This document shows, one piece after another, positions 24,046 to 32,864 of a stretch of 64,000 nucleotides of DNA. Location: the NCBI GenBank assembly GCA_052061695.1, contig JBPZEY010000003.1. One strand, given 5' to 3'. Each line of letters starts with the position of its first letter. Positions within the stretch are counted from its first letter, which is position 1. The notes beneath the pieces were generated by a model that had not been told where the DNA came from, ran no database searches, and saw only the letters and a program-made list of their open reading frames with translations. The translations under genes and the position numbers were made by a program. Origin of the DNA: Alkalicoccus luteus (lineage in GTDB: Bacteria > Bacillota > Bacilli > Bacillales > Salisediminibacteriaceae).

Positions 24046-24082
24046 AAAGCCGGCTCTCCGTCATGGGGAGGGCCGGCTTTTT
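24046..24082. terminator. Terminator between DUF4870 and the GNAT gene
   Basis: The stem AAAGCCGGC / GCCGGCTTT with an inner CTCC/GGGG, followed by TTTTT on the plus strand. It is placed to serve both convergent transcripts. Confidence 0.82.
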
Positions 24083-24107
24083 GATGAATATCTGATTTGT
24101 TGCGGCG

Positions 24108-24608
24108 TCAGATTGCTTGCTGACAGGCTTCTGCTGCCGTAAGGCGAAGGCGTTTTGTTCGCATCGTATGACCTTCAAATACCTCATCAAATTCCTGCTG
24201 CAGCGTAAATCCGAGCATTGCATAAAAGTTTTCGGCTTTTTCGTTCCCTGCTTCTACGTCAACGTAAAGCTCTTCCACGTTTTGCATGTGAGCCCATATG
24301 TGTTTCATCAGAGCTGACCCGACTCCTTCGCGCTGCGCTCCCGGCAGCACGTAAATAGCAGAAACCTCGGCAGACGTATCAGATTCATGAAAAAAAGACG
24401 TAAAGCCAATGACATGACCGGCTTTCTCACAAACAAACACGTTGTTTTTCTCCAGCCTTTCCTCCATTCGTTCATAGGAATAGGCTTTATTTAAAAAAGC
24501 ATCCTGGATCTCTCTAGGAATGAGTCCTTCGTACGTATCGTGCCAGGATTGAACGGCGATATCCTGAATGTCATTAATGTCCTCTTTCACTGCTCTTCTG
24601 CAAAACAT
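24108..24608 (-). CDS. GNAT family N-acetyltransferase
   Basis: 166 residues from the ATG preceded by AAAGGAG at good spacing; a GTG nine bases upstream lies inside that site. The acetyl-CoA-binding motif A (SAIYVLPGAQREGVGSALM) is near residue 85-105. The later VEAGNEKAENFYAMLGF motif is typical. The N-terminal AVQSWHDTYEGLIP motif is common to a Bacillaceae subgroup. Substrate unknown. It overlaps the 3' end of the GGDEF-EAL gene by 35 bp, so it is the last gene of the c-di-GMP operon. Confidence 0.9.
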   Translation of the reverse strand: MFCRRAVKEDINDIQDIAVQSWHDTYEGLIPREIQDAFLNKAYSYERMEERLEKNNVFVCEKAGHVIGFTSFFHESDTSAEVSAIYVLPGAQREGVGSALMKHIWAHMQNVEELYVDVEAGNEKAENFYAMLGFTLQQEFDEVFEGHTMRTKRLRLTAAEACQQAI

Positions 24609-26844
24609 CAGCTGCACTCCTTTCTAATTTAACCCACGTTTTAAATGACTCTGAATCAAGCGGCTCTGAAAAGCAGTAGCCCTGCATGAAATCACAACCG
24701 CGCTTTTGCAAATCCGCTGCCTGAGACGCTGTTTCGACACCTTCTGCAACTACATCAAGGCGCAGTGCGTGTGCCATGGAAATAACCGCATCTGTTACGT
24801 GCTTGCCAACCCGACTCGTCGATTCTTCCTTTAAAAACGATTTGTCCAGCTTCAGTGTATCAATCGGAAGCTTGCGCAAGTAGCTGAGGGAGCTGTAGCC
24901 TGTTCCGAAATCATCGAGGGCTGTACGGATTCTTGCGTCGCGCAGCTGCTCCAGCGTCTGAATCGTTTTACTGGACGTATCCATCATCGTGCCTTCTGTA
25001 ATTTCAAGCTCCAGCTGCTCAGGTGCCAAACAGCTTCGTCCCAAGATACTCCGCACGGTTTCCACAAATTCGGGCTGCTTCATTTGAACAGGTGAAACAT
25101 TCACTGATACGACAGGCCGCCAATCGGCCGTCGTGCACGATTCTGCAAAAACGCACGCATGCTCCAGCACCCATTCACCAAATTCTGTGATAAGCCCATT
25201 CGCTTCTAATATTGGGATAAACTCCTGAGGTCCTGTACCCGGGAACAATTCATTTTCCCAGCGGAGCAGAGCCTCCATCCCGCGCACTTTCCCGGTTGCA
25301 GCATGGATAACCGGCTGATAATGCAGCTTCAGCTCACTACGCTGCAGCGCTTGGCGCAGCTCGTGTTCCCGCTTGACGAGCAGCATTGTTTCCTCCCTCA
25401 TTGAATCATCGTATACGCTGACCTTGCCGCCGCCAGCTGCTTTTGAGCGATACATCGCTTCATCCGCCTTTTGCAGCAGCTGTTCAAGCTCAGTGCCATG
25501 ATCAGGAGAACAGACGAGGCCGATGCTGGCTCCTGTATAAAACGCGATGTCATTTACGATCACCGGTTCCAGAAGAATGCTCCTTATTGTTTCGGCTTCG
25601 TTAAGCCCATTTCCTTCTATAATGACTGCAAATTCATCGCCGCCTACTCTGGCTGCATGCGCTCCTTTCTTCAGCACTGTTTCCACGCGTCTGGCTATCT
25701 GCTTCAACAAATCATCTCCAGCTGTGTGCCCGAGTGTATCATTCACCTTTTTAAACCGGTCGAGATCAAAGTACAACAAAGCAAAATGTTCGTTTCGCTT
25801 CAGCCGCTGCTTGACCTCGTATTCCATTGTCGTGCGGTTGCCGAGCCCTGTTAATGGATCCGAAAAGGCAAGTCGCTTAATCTCCCGCTCTTTTTCGAGT
25901 AGTTTCGTAACATCATTGGCCCGCCCTGTTACCAGACTGATTGTTCCATCCGTGTCTGTTACCGGCGTAAGCGTAACATGCCTCGCACCAGCTTGTTCTG
26001 TCATAACAACATAGACAGAAGAAGGCTTGCCCTCGCGAATATCCGACAGCGCTTTTTCCAGTTTCAGAGAATGTTCCTTATTTGGCAAATAATGAAACAT
26101 TGAGGTGCCGGCTATATCAGTCTCCACCAGATTCATCGCTTTTTCCATTGGCGGATTGATGGAAATGATGTCTCCTTCAGGCGTTAAACTGTAAATGAAA
26201 TCATCTGTATGATCAATAAGCAGACGATATTTCTGCTCGCTGAGCTCCAGTTTTTTGCGCGCTGATTCCGTCTCCCTGTATTGGTCATCCAGTTTGCGGT
26301 GCGTCTGCCCGACTTCCTTCAGCGTTCCCATCAAATAGTCGACGATCTGATGCTGGTTAATAAAAAGCAGCCCTGCAAAAAATGCCAGCATCATGACACG
26401 GGAAATAAACGTTTCTGTTGATGACGCGTATTCGGCTACATCAAATCCAAACGTCAAAAATCCGGTTGTCCATACATAGTAATAACCTGCAGCTGTAACA
26501 AGATTGAGTCCGATCAGCACATAGGCATGACGCCTCGATAACAGAATAGTCGCCATAAAACCGGATGCCAGAAAAAACATCATCCCAGGTCCAATCATGC
26601 CGTAAAAATGAGCACTTAACATGCCCGTCACATAAACAGCGCCAATATTAATATAGCTGTGAAGACTGCTGTTTATCCGGTTGCGGGCTAAAAGCGCAGC
26701 CACTACGGCACCGTATACCGGAATGACAAGCAAGGTGACACTGATATTTCCTAATGATTGTTCGTTTAAGAAATTGGCTGCAAGAAATAACATACCAAGT
26801 CCGGCAATGGTTAAAGAGGTGATAGTCAATACGCGCTGCTTCAT
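24574..26844 (-). CDS. Membrane-bound PAS-GGDEF-EAL cyclic-di-GMP enzyme
   Basis: 756 residues. Five or six N-terminal membrane helices (~1-165), a linker coil (~175-205), a PAS domain (~205-315), a GGDEF domain (~325-480) with intact GGDEF at 401-405, and an EAL domain (~500-745) with EALLR at 523-527. No RxxD inhibitory site is seen before GGDEF. Both cyclase and phosphodiesterase motifs look active. The best ribosome site (AGGAGGGG near 26893-26900) lies 45-50 bases upstream of this ATG; an in-frame CTG at 8-nt spacing there (26883) could be the true start. It follows the HD-GYP gene. Confidence 0.92.
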   Translation of the reverse strand: MKQRVLTITSLTIAGLGMLFLAANFLNEQSLGNISVTLLVIPVYGAVVAALLARNRINSSLHSYINIGAVYVTGMLSAHFYGMIGPGMMFFLASGFMATILLSRRHAYVLIGLNLVTAAGYYYVWTTGFLTFGFDVAEYASSTETFISRVMMLAFFAGLLFINQHQIVDYLMGTLKEVGQTHRKLDDQYRETESARKKLELSEQKYRLLIDHTDDFIYSLTPEGDIISINPPMEKAMNLVETDIAGTSMFHYLPNKEHSLKLEKALSDIREGKPSSVYVVMTEQAGARHVTLTPVTDTDGTISLVTGRANDVTKLLEKEREIKRLAFSDPLTGLGNRTTMEYEVKQRLKRNEHFALLYFDLDRFKKVNDTLGHTAGDDLLKQIARRVETVLKKGAHAARVGGDEFAVIIEGNGLNEAETIRSILLEPVIVNDIAFYTGASIGLVCSPDHGTELEQLLQKADEAMYRSKAAGGGKVSVYDDSMREETMLLVKREHELRQALQRSELKLHYQPVIHAATGKVRGMEALLRWENELFPGTGPQEFIPILEANGLITEFGEWVLEHACVFAESCTTADWRPVVSVNVSPVQMKQPEFVETVRSILGRSCLAPEQLELEITEGTMMDTSSKTIQTLEQLRDARIRTALDDFGTGYSSLSYLRKLPIDTLKLDKSFLKEESTSRVGKHVTDAVISMAHALRLDVVAEGVETASQAADLQKRGCDFMQGYCFSEPLDSESFKTWVKLERSAADVLQKSSERGH

Positions 26845-26906
26845 GGAAGTCAGCGTATGCTGGATGTCTTCTGAATACCGCAGACCAATCCCCTCCTATT
26901 TCTGAT

Positions 26907-28421
26907 TTATTCGACAGCCTCAAGCGGGATTCCTTTATCTTTGCTTGCGGATTTCATCACGTGCAGAAATGCGTCTGCAAACCTCGGATCAAACTGACGC
27001 CCCTTCCCCTCTTCAATGGCAAGGAGGGCCTGCTGAACGGATATCCCTTTCACATAAGGCCGGTCTGATGTCATTGCATCAAACGAATCCGCAACGGCGA
27101 GCAGTCTGCCGAGTATCGGTATTTCCATTCCCTGCAGTCCATCAGGATAGCCGGTTCCATCCATGCGCTCGTGATGATGCCTGACGCCTGGCAGAACGCC
27201 AATCCATTCAGCAGGCAGATTCGCTTCAATGAGCATTTGCTCCCCGATTTCAGGATGCTTCTTCATCGCAGCAAATTCGGCCTCTGTCAGCTTGCCTTTT
27301 TTCAGCAATATAGCATCCGGAACACCGATCTTTCCCACGTCATGCAGCAGTCCGGCTTTGTAAACCAGATCCTGCTCACTCTCTGAAAATCCCGCTTCCT
27401 TCGCAATGGAAACTGCATAAGAGGCTACTCTCCTTGAGTGGCCTGCCGTGTATTCATCTCTAGCATCAAGCGCTGCCGCAAAGAACGAAAACACGTTTTG
27501 CAGCAGTTCACGGTTTCGTTTCTCCCGGCGCTCCAGCCCGCTGATCATCGCATTGAATCCATTGGAGAGTTCATCAAATTCATCCCCGAACAATGATTGC
27601 ACCGGCGCCCAGTCCCCTTCATTTACCCGACGAAACCCTTCATGGAGCTTTGAGAGCGGGGTCAGGAGATGGCGGTAGAGCAGCCAGGCTCCAGCCCAGG
27701 CTGTACCTGCAGTGATGAGAACGAGAATAGAGGCCCACGTCCAAAACTCGATTATTGATTCAGTCACACCGCTCATGCGTCTGACCTGAAGCGATAGCAG
27801 CAGCATTAATACCGGAAAGGCAGATGTAAATACTAGACTCGCAATCAGTTTACGGCGGAAGGAGGTGACAAATAAAGAGCGATCGTGAACAATCGATGAA
27901 GGAACTGGAGCCTGTTCATGTAAAACCGCAGCCAGTTTAACGCTCAGCGGATAAACTAAAAAAAACTCTATCATCGCATGCAATCCAGCAATTAAGAGCC
28001 CTGCAATCACTGCAAGGAGGATATAGAGCGGTGAAAACGTAAGCAAATCCATGAGAATCGCCATCCACGTCAGTGAAGCAGCCGGCAGACTTATGCCTAT
28101 AAAGTGCGGGAGCATGACGCGTTTAACGCAGGCAATCGGAAAATACAATGTTTCTTTCGCTGCTGCCTGCCATGCCTCCGGAGTTGATTCAAACGTCAGT
28201 TTGCGCAGCGAAGTCGTGTCCCGCTTAAATGCGTACCATTCAGCAAGAAGCATGACAGGGATCGAAACGGAAAGAATGAGCAGCACGATATACAGCTCGC
28301 CCGCACTCAGTCGGGACGTGTGGAAGACAATCAGGCTCACGGCGCAAAAAAGAGCTGCCGTTGAACCGATGACATAGCTTCTCCATGCTTGTTTGATAAA
28401 AAGTTTTCTCATTTCCTCCAT
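26907..28421 (-). CDS. Membrane-bound HAMP / HD-GYP phosphodiesterase
   Basis: 504 residues. N-terminal membrane helices in two clusters (~15-60, ~110-160) and another pair near 190-245, then a HAMP-like linker (LSKLHEGFRRVNEGDW). A C-terminal HD-GYP domain (~305-490) has HSRRVASYA, HDVGKIGVPD and HHERMDGTGYPDG. All metal ligands and the GYP motif are present, so c-di-GMP hydrolysis to GMP is likely. It is the first gene of the operon with the GGDEF-EAL protein and a GNAT. Confidence 0.92.
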   Translation of the reverse strand: MEEMRKLFIKQAWRSYVIGSTAALFCAVSLIVFHTSRLSAGELYIVLLILSVSIPVMLLAEWYAFKRDTTSLRKLTFESTPEAWQAAAKETLYFPIACVKRVMLPHFIGISLPAASLTWMAILMDLLTFSPLYILLAVIAGLLIAGLHAMIEFFLVYPLSVKLAAVLHEQAPVPSSIVHDRSLFVTSFRRKLIASLVFTSAFPVLMLLLSLQVRRMSGVTESIIEFWTWASILVLITAGTAWAGAWLLYRHLLTPLSKLHEGFRRVNEGDWAPVQSLFGDEFDELSNGFNAMISGLERREKRNRELLQNVFSFFAAALDARDEYTAGHSRRVASYAVSIAKEAGFSESEQDLVYKAGLLHDVGKIGVPDAILLKKGKLTEAEFAAMKKHPEIGEQMLIEANLPAEWIGVLPGVRHHHERMDGTGYPDGLQGMEIPILGRLLAVADSFDAMTSDRPYVKGISVQQALLAIEEGKGRQFDPRFADAFLHVMKSASKDKGIPLEAVE

Positions 28422-28580
28422 CGTTTCGCCCCCTTTCTCTTACCTAATTGTGCTACTATTCAGTATACGCCAATTCAAAACCGATCGGAACTATAATTTC
28501 ATCGGCTTGATTAAGTGGAACGGGCTAAACAGGCTTCAAGGTAAAAGCAGTATGCTTCATATATGACGATCAACAAATAC

Positions 28581-28612
28581 AAAAAAGACCCCTGGTGAAA
28601 GGGATCTTTTTT
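28581..28612 (-). terminator. Terminator of the phn operon
   Basis: An A-rich/T-rich hairpin (AAAAAGA-CCCC / AGGG-TCTTTTTT) past the phnC stop, with six T residues on the minus strand. The 280-bp gap from 28422 to 28703 holds otherwise only the upstream region of the HD-GYP gene. Confidence 0.72.
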
Positions 28613-28703
28613 CATGAAGCAGGTATCGCAAGCCTCCTGATCAGCTTTGCTATGTTATTTGAGAGGCGTTTCATTAGGCGACACTGCTGCTCGGGCTTTT
28701 TGA

Positions 28704-29438
28704 CTACTCATAAATATCATCGAGATCAGCGCTGGACATATCAGCTGGCGATCCATCAAATACGAGTCTCCCCTGCTTCAGTCCGATGATCCGTGAGGCA
28801 TATTTTTTTGCAAGCTCCACGTCATGCACATTAATGACAGTCGTCAGCTCTTTTTCATCATGCAGCTGCCGCAGCAGCTGAAAAATATGATCTGATGTCG
28901 TTGGGTCCAGACTCGCCACCGGTTCATCTCCAAGTAAAATCGACGGCTCCTGTACCATCGCACGGGCGATGCCTACCCGCTGCTTCTGACCTCCGCTTAA
29001 TCGCTCTACCCTGCGGTCTGCATATGGAAGCAATCCGACCTCATTTAAAAAATACTCCGTCAGCTGCTTTTCTTCATCTGAAAACAATCCCAAGTAATTA
29101 CGGTAAGCGCTTCGTTTGCCGAACCTGCCTGTATACACGTTTTGACGAACCGTCATTCTTGGAATGAGGTGAAAGTGCTGAAAAATCATGCCAATCTCCG
29201 AGCGGAGCTGGCGCAGTTTTTTTTGATCCAGTCCCATCAGTTCATACCCAAGCGCCGTAACAGATCCATCTGTAAGGGACTGCAGGCCGTTTATCGTACG
29301 GATGAATGTCGACTTACCGGCGCCGCTTCGACCGAGCACGCAGACGAACTCCCCTTTTGCAATTTGCATCGTCAGTCCATCGACGGCAGGATCATCTGCT
29401 TCGTCATAGCGGACGGTTACGTTGTTAAAATCCAGCAT
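28704..29438 (-). CDS. phnC: Phosphonate/phosphate ABC transporter ATP-binding protein PhnC
   Basis: 244 residues. Walker A GRSGAGKST (36-44), Q-loop MIFQHFHLIP, signature LSGGQKQRV, Walker B ILLGDEPVASLDP and the switch His in VINVHDVELAK. This is a complete PhnC-type ATPase. With PhnE and PhnD upstream it forms an importer for phosphonate, phosphite or a related phosphorus compound. No C-P lyase or phosphonatase genes are nearby, so the ligand is open. AGGAGATG precedes the ATG. Confidence 0.93.
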   Translation of the reverse strand: MLDFNNVTVRYDEADDPAVDGLTMQIAKGEFVCVLGRSGAGKSTFIRTINGLQSLTDGSVTALGYELMGLDQKKLRQLRSEIGMIFQHFHLIPRMTVRQNVYTGRFGKRSAYRNYLGLFSDEEKQLTEYFLNEVGLLPYADRRVERLSGGQKQRVGIARAMVQEPSILLGDEPVASLDPTTSDHIFQLLRQLHDEKELTTVINVHDVELAKKYASRIIGLKQGRLVFDGSPADMSSADLDDIYE

Positions 29439-29452
29439 AGTCGTTCATCTCC

Positions 29453-30214
29453 TCAAATCACCCGCTTGCGAACAATTCCGCCGCTGACATCCACGATAAT
29501 AACGAGCACCATAATAATGATAATCGCGGTCGCCATCGACGTATAGGCCAGGCTGTTGTAATAGTTCATGAGACTTTGACCGAGTCCGCCCCCGCCGATC
29601 ATCCCGAGTACGAGAGACGTCCGGATTGCCACTTCAAACCGGTAAAAATAATGAGACAGCACGTTTGGCCAAATCTGAGGAATGATCGAGAACAGCTGGC
29701 CGGTTCTTCTGCCGGCACCAACGGAGCTCATCGCCTCCTGCGGCCCTTTATCGGAAGACTCGACAAGCTCTGCAATCAACTTGCCAAGTACAGAAACGTT
29801 GTGCAGAAAAATTGCCAGAAGGGCGGCAAATGGACCCAACCCCAATGAAACAACAAAAATCAGGCCAAAAACGATTTCTGGTACGGAACGGAATACGCTG
29901 AGCAGGGAGCGCACAAGGTAAAAGCCGGGAGCAGAGCCAGACGTATTCTCAGCAGCCAGAAAGCTGATCGGCAGCGCTACTAACAAGGCAGTCAGCGTCC
30001 CGAAAAACGCAATGGAGAGCGTAATCAGAGATTGCTGCAGCAAGTAAGGAACAAGATCCCAGCGCGGCGGAAAAAACCGGTCTGAGAGCATTTCCCATGT
30101 GTTTCCAAGCTGAAAGAGCCCGGTAATAGAAAAATCCGAGCCCCTCCCGCTTAGTATTAAAAGTACGAGGATAATCCCCGCATAAATGAGCATGCGTTTA
30201 CGAAACCAAACCAT
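29453..30214 (-). CDS. phnE: Phosphonate/phosphate ABC transporter permease PhnE
   Basis: 253 residues with about six membrane helices. The BPD permease EAA-like loop EAMSSVGAGRRTGQLFSIIPQIWP precedes the last helices (key residues EAM...G...P), and ALLVALPISFLAAENT is typical of PhnE. It forms the membrane channel energised by PhnC and fed by PhnD. Spacing is 14 bp to phnC and 13 bp from phnD, indicating a single transcript. Confidence 0.92.
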   Translation of the reverse strand: MVWFRKRMLIYAGIILVLLILSGRGSDFSITGLFQLGNTWEMLSDRFFPPRWDLVPYLLQQSLITLSIAFFGTLTALLVALPISFLAAENTSGSAPGFYLVRSLLSVFRSVPEIVFGLIFVVSLGLGPFAALLAIFLHNVSVLGKLIAELVESSDKGPQEAMSSVGAGRRTGQLFSIIPQIWPNVLSHYFYRFEVAIRTSLVLGMIGGGGLGQSLMNYYNSLAYTSMATAIIIIMVLVIIVDVSGGIVRKRVI

Positions 30215-30227
30215 CGGCTACCTTCCT

Positions 30228-31190
30228 TTATTCGTTTTCAGCCTCGTCAGCGCCGTTGTTTTCTTCTTCGTCTTCCTCATCTTCTTCCTCAGGTTCCAGC
30301 AGATCAAACGCACGTGCTGCTTCTAAAACAACTTCGTATTCATCTGGAGAAGCTTCTACAAAAGCATCCGCCCCTCCAAAAATCTGTAGAATCTGCTCAT
30401 CGTCCACAGCCATGAATGCTTCCTGTATTTCACTGATGCGTTCATCGCTTGTACCATCTGGAACGGCCCAAGGATACTGATAGAGCTGCTCTGATTCCCA
30501 AATAATTTTGTAGTCATCTTCATCGATCAACCCATCGTTGATCAATGCCTGGAAAATTGCACTGTCAATAGCACCTGCATCGACAGAACCGCTCGCTACT
30601 GCGTCAGCTGTAATGTCATGAGAGCCGGTAAACTGCACGCTTTCAAATTCGTATGTGCTTTCGCTCTCATACACTCCTTGCTGCAAAAGCTCATATGCAG
30701 GAATAGCAAATCCGGACGTGGAGGACTGGCTGCCAAATGCAAACTGAATATCTTCCACATCTGCGAGAAGGTCATCCAGGCTGTCCCACGGCGCATCCGG
30801 CTGCGTAATCATATAGGAATAGTAATACGGGTCTCCATCGATCGTCTGCGTCAGGATCGCTTCTGCACCGCTTTGCTCGAACGCAATCAGGTACGTAACA
30901 GGACCGAAGTAAGCCAGATCGACATGTCCAAAGTTGATTGCTTCCACTACGGCGTTATAGCTTGGATAGTGCGTAACTTCCACTTCTTCATCCAATGTTT
31001 CTGCCAGGTGTTCCTCCAGCAGGTTCAACCCTTCTTCCATTTCGCCGATAGACTGGGATGGGATGACGGCTACTTCAAAGACGTCTTCATCCCCTGCTTC
31101 ACTCCCGCCGGTCGCGTTGTCATTTTCATCTGCCCCGCATGCAGCCAGCACTAATGCAGAAGCAGTCACCATAAATAATGTTTTTTTCAT
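30228..31190 (-). CDS. phnD: Phosphonate/phosphite/phosphate-binding lipoprotein PhnD
   Basis: 320 residues with a lipoprotein signal (MKKTLFMV, lipobox VLAAC, Cys18). PhnD/SsuA/transferrin-like fold: VAVIPSQSIGEM, HYPSYNAVVEAINFGHVDLAYFGP and the FGSQSSTSGFAIPAYEL-type motif. The C-terminus is an extreme Asp/Glu tail of about 20 residues. The start codon overlaps the stop of the preceding 102-residue gene in an ATGA. The protein sits on the outer membrane face and captures the ligand for PhnE/PhnC. Confidence 0.93.
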   Translation of the reverse strand: MKKTLFMVTASALVLAACGADENDNATGGSEAGDEDVFEVAVIPSQSIGEMEEGLNLLEEHLAETLDEEVEVTHYPSYNAVVEAINFGHVDLAYFGPVTYLIAFEQSGAEAILTQTIDGDPYYYSYMITQPDAPWDSLDDLLADVEDIQFAFGSQSSTSGFAIPAYELLQQGVYESESTYEFESVQFTGSHDITADAVASGSVDAGAIDSAIFQALINDGLIDEDDYKIIWESEQLYQYPWAVPDGTSDERISEIQEAFMAVDDEQILQIFGGADAFVEASPDEYEVVLEAARAFDLLEPEEEDEEDEEENNGADEAENE

Positions 31191-31495
31191 GTTTTTTTTG
31201 GTCCTTTCTCCTTATCATAATGGACGACTCGTTCTGCGAGTGCGTCGTTGTTGTAAAGACTTAACACGTTTAATAATGTCGATGTGGCAATCTCTCCAGC
31301 TTCTTCTTTAGATACCGTGAGAGCTATTGCCTGTTTAAGTACGTCACTGTCAGCTGTGCCATATGCTTCTTTATAGACGTGAGCAGGATCCAGCTCATTG
31401 TTGACGCACCACTGGGCAAAAACGTGGGCCATCATCAGCTCATCCTGCTGAAAAGATTCAATAATGTGCTTTTCCTTATCTGAGTAAGAGGACAT
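31187..31495 (-). CDS. Conserved hypothetical protein preceding phnD
   Basis: 102 residues, soluble and mainly helical: QQDELMMAHVFAQWCVNNELDPAHVY, then KEEAGEIATSTLLNVLSLYNNDALAERV. I do not recognise a named domain. GGAGGTGGAACC precedes the ATG. It heads the phn operon, with its stop overlapping the phnD start by 4 bp, so synthesis is coupled. The family function is unknown; the position suggests a link to uptake or its regulation (inference only). Confidence 0.78.
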   Translation of the reverse strand: MSSYSDKEKHIIESFQQDELMMAHVFAQWCVNNELDPAHVYKEAYGTADSDVLKQAIALTVSKEEAGEIATSTLLNVLSLYNNDALAERVVHYDKEKGPKKT

Positions 31496-31635
31496 GGTTC
31501 CACCTCCAAAATTAGCATCCGGTCTCTATCTTAGCCGAAACGGAAGTGGAAAACAAAGGATAACACTTTATTCACTTTGAAAGAGACTTGCGCGACAATG
31601 CGCCAGGCCGGTAAACTGATTATGAAAGCAGGGAT

Positions 31636-31669
31636 AAAAAAAGCGCGTCTGCCGATCGGCAGACGCGCT
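31636..31669 (-). terminator. Terminator of the 80-residue gene
   Basis: A perfect 14-bp palindromic stem (AGCGCGTCTGCCGA and its complement), followed by seven T residues on the minus strand. Confidence 0.85.
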
Positions 31670-31703
31670 GCCCTGCAAAAAACAGAAAGGCAGGTAACGT
31701 TTA

Positions 31704-31829
31704 TTGCTGAATAAATTTGCGGAATTGACTACCAAACAGAAAACGCTCGTTGTCGTCGCTGCAGGTGTGACGATGTTTTTTGTAACATTTCTAATCGGTT
31801 TTTTGATCGGTACGTTTTATCTTAATTGA
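31704..31829 (+). CDS. Small membrane protein, 41 residues
   Basis: A TTG-initiated frame (a CTG follows directly). The N-terminal half, about 15 polar residues (NKFAELTTKQKT), leads into one membrane helix of about 22 residues (VVVAAGVTMFFVTFLIGFLIGTF) given here only as its ends: starts LVVVAAG, ends LIGTFYLN. The possible ribosome site AAAGGCAGG is modest. Clean amphipathic/hydrophobic architecture suggests it is real. It runs convergent to, and overlaps by 13 bp, the 80-residue gene on the other strand. No family is recognised. Confidence 0.5.
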   Translation: MLNKFAELTTKQKTLVVVAAGVTMFFVTFLIGFLIGTFYLN

Positions 31830-32059
31830 ATCGCCCGGCGATTCTCATAATTATCGAGAAGACCGAGCATGTCATTCAATATTTTCTCCATTTCAACGAG
31901 ATCTTCTCTCGTTACCACGGGATCATCTTCTGACCATCGTACCGTATAAATGAAATAATAGGCAGGGAAAGAGCGAAAAATAACGGTTGATTTCGGAAAC
32001 TTGGAGAAAACGGCCTTTATCTGATATCTGCGGCCGTAGCTCCAGTCAAGCAGCTTCAT
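31817..32059 (-). CDS. Hypothetical protein, 80 residues
   Basis: A small soluble protein, basic in the first half (KLLDWSYGRRYQIKAVF) and with an amphipathic helix at the end (VEMEKILNDMLGLLDNYE). No domain is recognised. AAAGAGGTGG lies 13 nt ahead of the ATG. It has its own strong terminator ~150 bp downstream. It may be conserved in related bacilli, but nothing visible suggests a function. Confidence 0.62.
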   Translation of the reverse strand: MKLLDWSYGRRYQIKAVFSKFPKSTVIFRSFPAYYFIYTVRWSEDDPVVTREDLVEMEKILNDMLGLLDNYENRRAIQLR

Positions 32060-32136
32060 GACGGACCAGCCACCTCTTTCTCAGTTTCTTTCCCTGATTA
32101 GCTTACCTCACGAACGTTCGTTCTGCAACCCTCTTC

Positions 32137-32688
32137 TTATTTCTGAAAGGTGTCCATCCAGTTGTCGAAGGCCTTCATCGCCTTTTCGAGAAATTCATTC
32201 GTTTTTTCGTCGTCCACCTTTCCACCGCTCAGCTTATTTGGAACACCGCCGATGTAAAGCTGCGGCTGCTGCATTGGATATGCGTTACAGGCTGCAAGCG
32301 TCTGGCGCAGATGTGCCTGGGCAAAGGCTGTTCCCTGCTGTGTTGGTGATGCTCCAGCAATCAGGACCGGCTTCTGGTCCAATGCGTTTTCAACTGTCAT
32401 GCTGCCGGCCCAATCGAGTACATTTTTCAACACACCAGGCATGCTGGCTGAATACTCAGGCGTCACAATCCAGATACCGTCTGCCTGCTTCAACTGATCC
32501 TTAAATGATTGTACCGGGTCCGGCACTCCCTCCGATTCGATATCCGCATTGTACAGCGGTATCTCCTCAATTGATAGGACCGATACGTCAAAGTGAGACG
32601 GCGCTCGCTCCACCATGGTTTCCAGTACTTGCTTGTTGAATGACTCTTTACGCAGACTACCGCAGAACGCGGCGATTTTCTTTGTCAT
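32137..32688 (-). CDS. NADPH-dependent FMN reductase family protein
   Basis: 183 residues from the ATG preceded by GGGAG at 8-nt spacing. Flavodoxin-like fold: FCGSLRKESFNKQ at the N-terminus binds the FMN phosphate, DGIWIVTPEYSASMPGVLKNVLDW is the family hallmark (PEYxxxxPGxLKNxLDW). It is a cytosolic flavin or azo/quinone/chromate reductase by family; the substrate is unknown. It is monocistronic and divergent from the MFS exporter. Confidence 0.92.
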   Translation of the reverse strand: MTKKIAAFCGSLRKESFNKQVLETMVERAPSHFDVSVLSIEEIPLYNADIESEGVPDPVQSFKDQLKQADGIWIVTPEYSASMPGVLKNVLDWAGSMTVENALDQKPVLIAGASPTQQGTAFAQAHLRQTLAACNAYPMQQPQLYIGGVPNKLSGGKVDDEKTNEFLEKAMKAFDNWMDTFQK

Positions 32689-32864
32689 AATCGACACTCC
32701 CTCATTTGATTGATTGACAGGTTCATCCTTCAGACGTAAGATATGAACGTAATTGTTTTTGGTCTCGAAATAATAACCTTGCTCGAATTTCTATACCCTC
32801 TTTATACAAACCTTACGCATTAATTACACAGCATTCCTGGAAAAGAGCTGTTGGAGGAACCACT

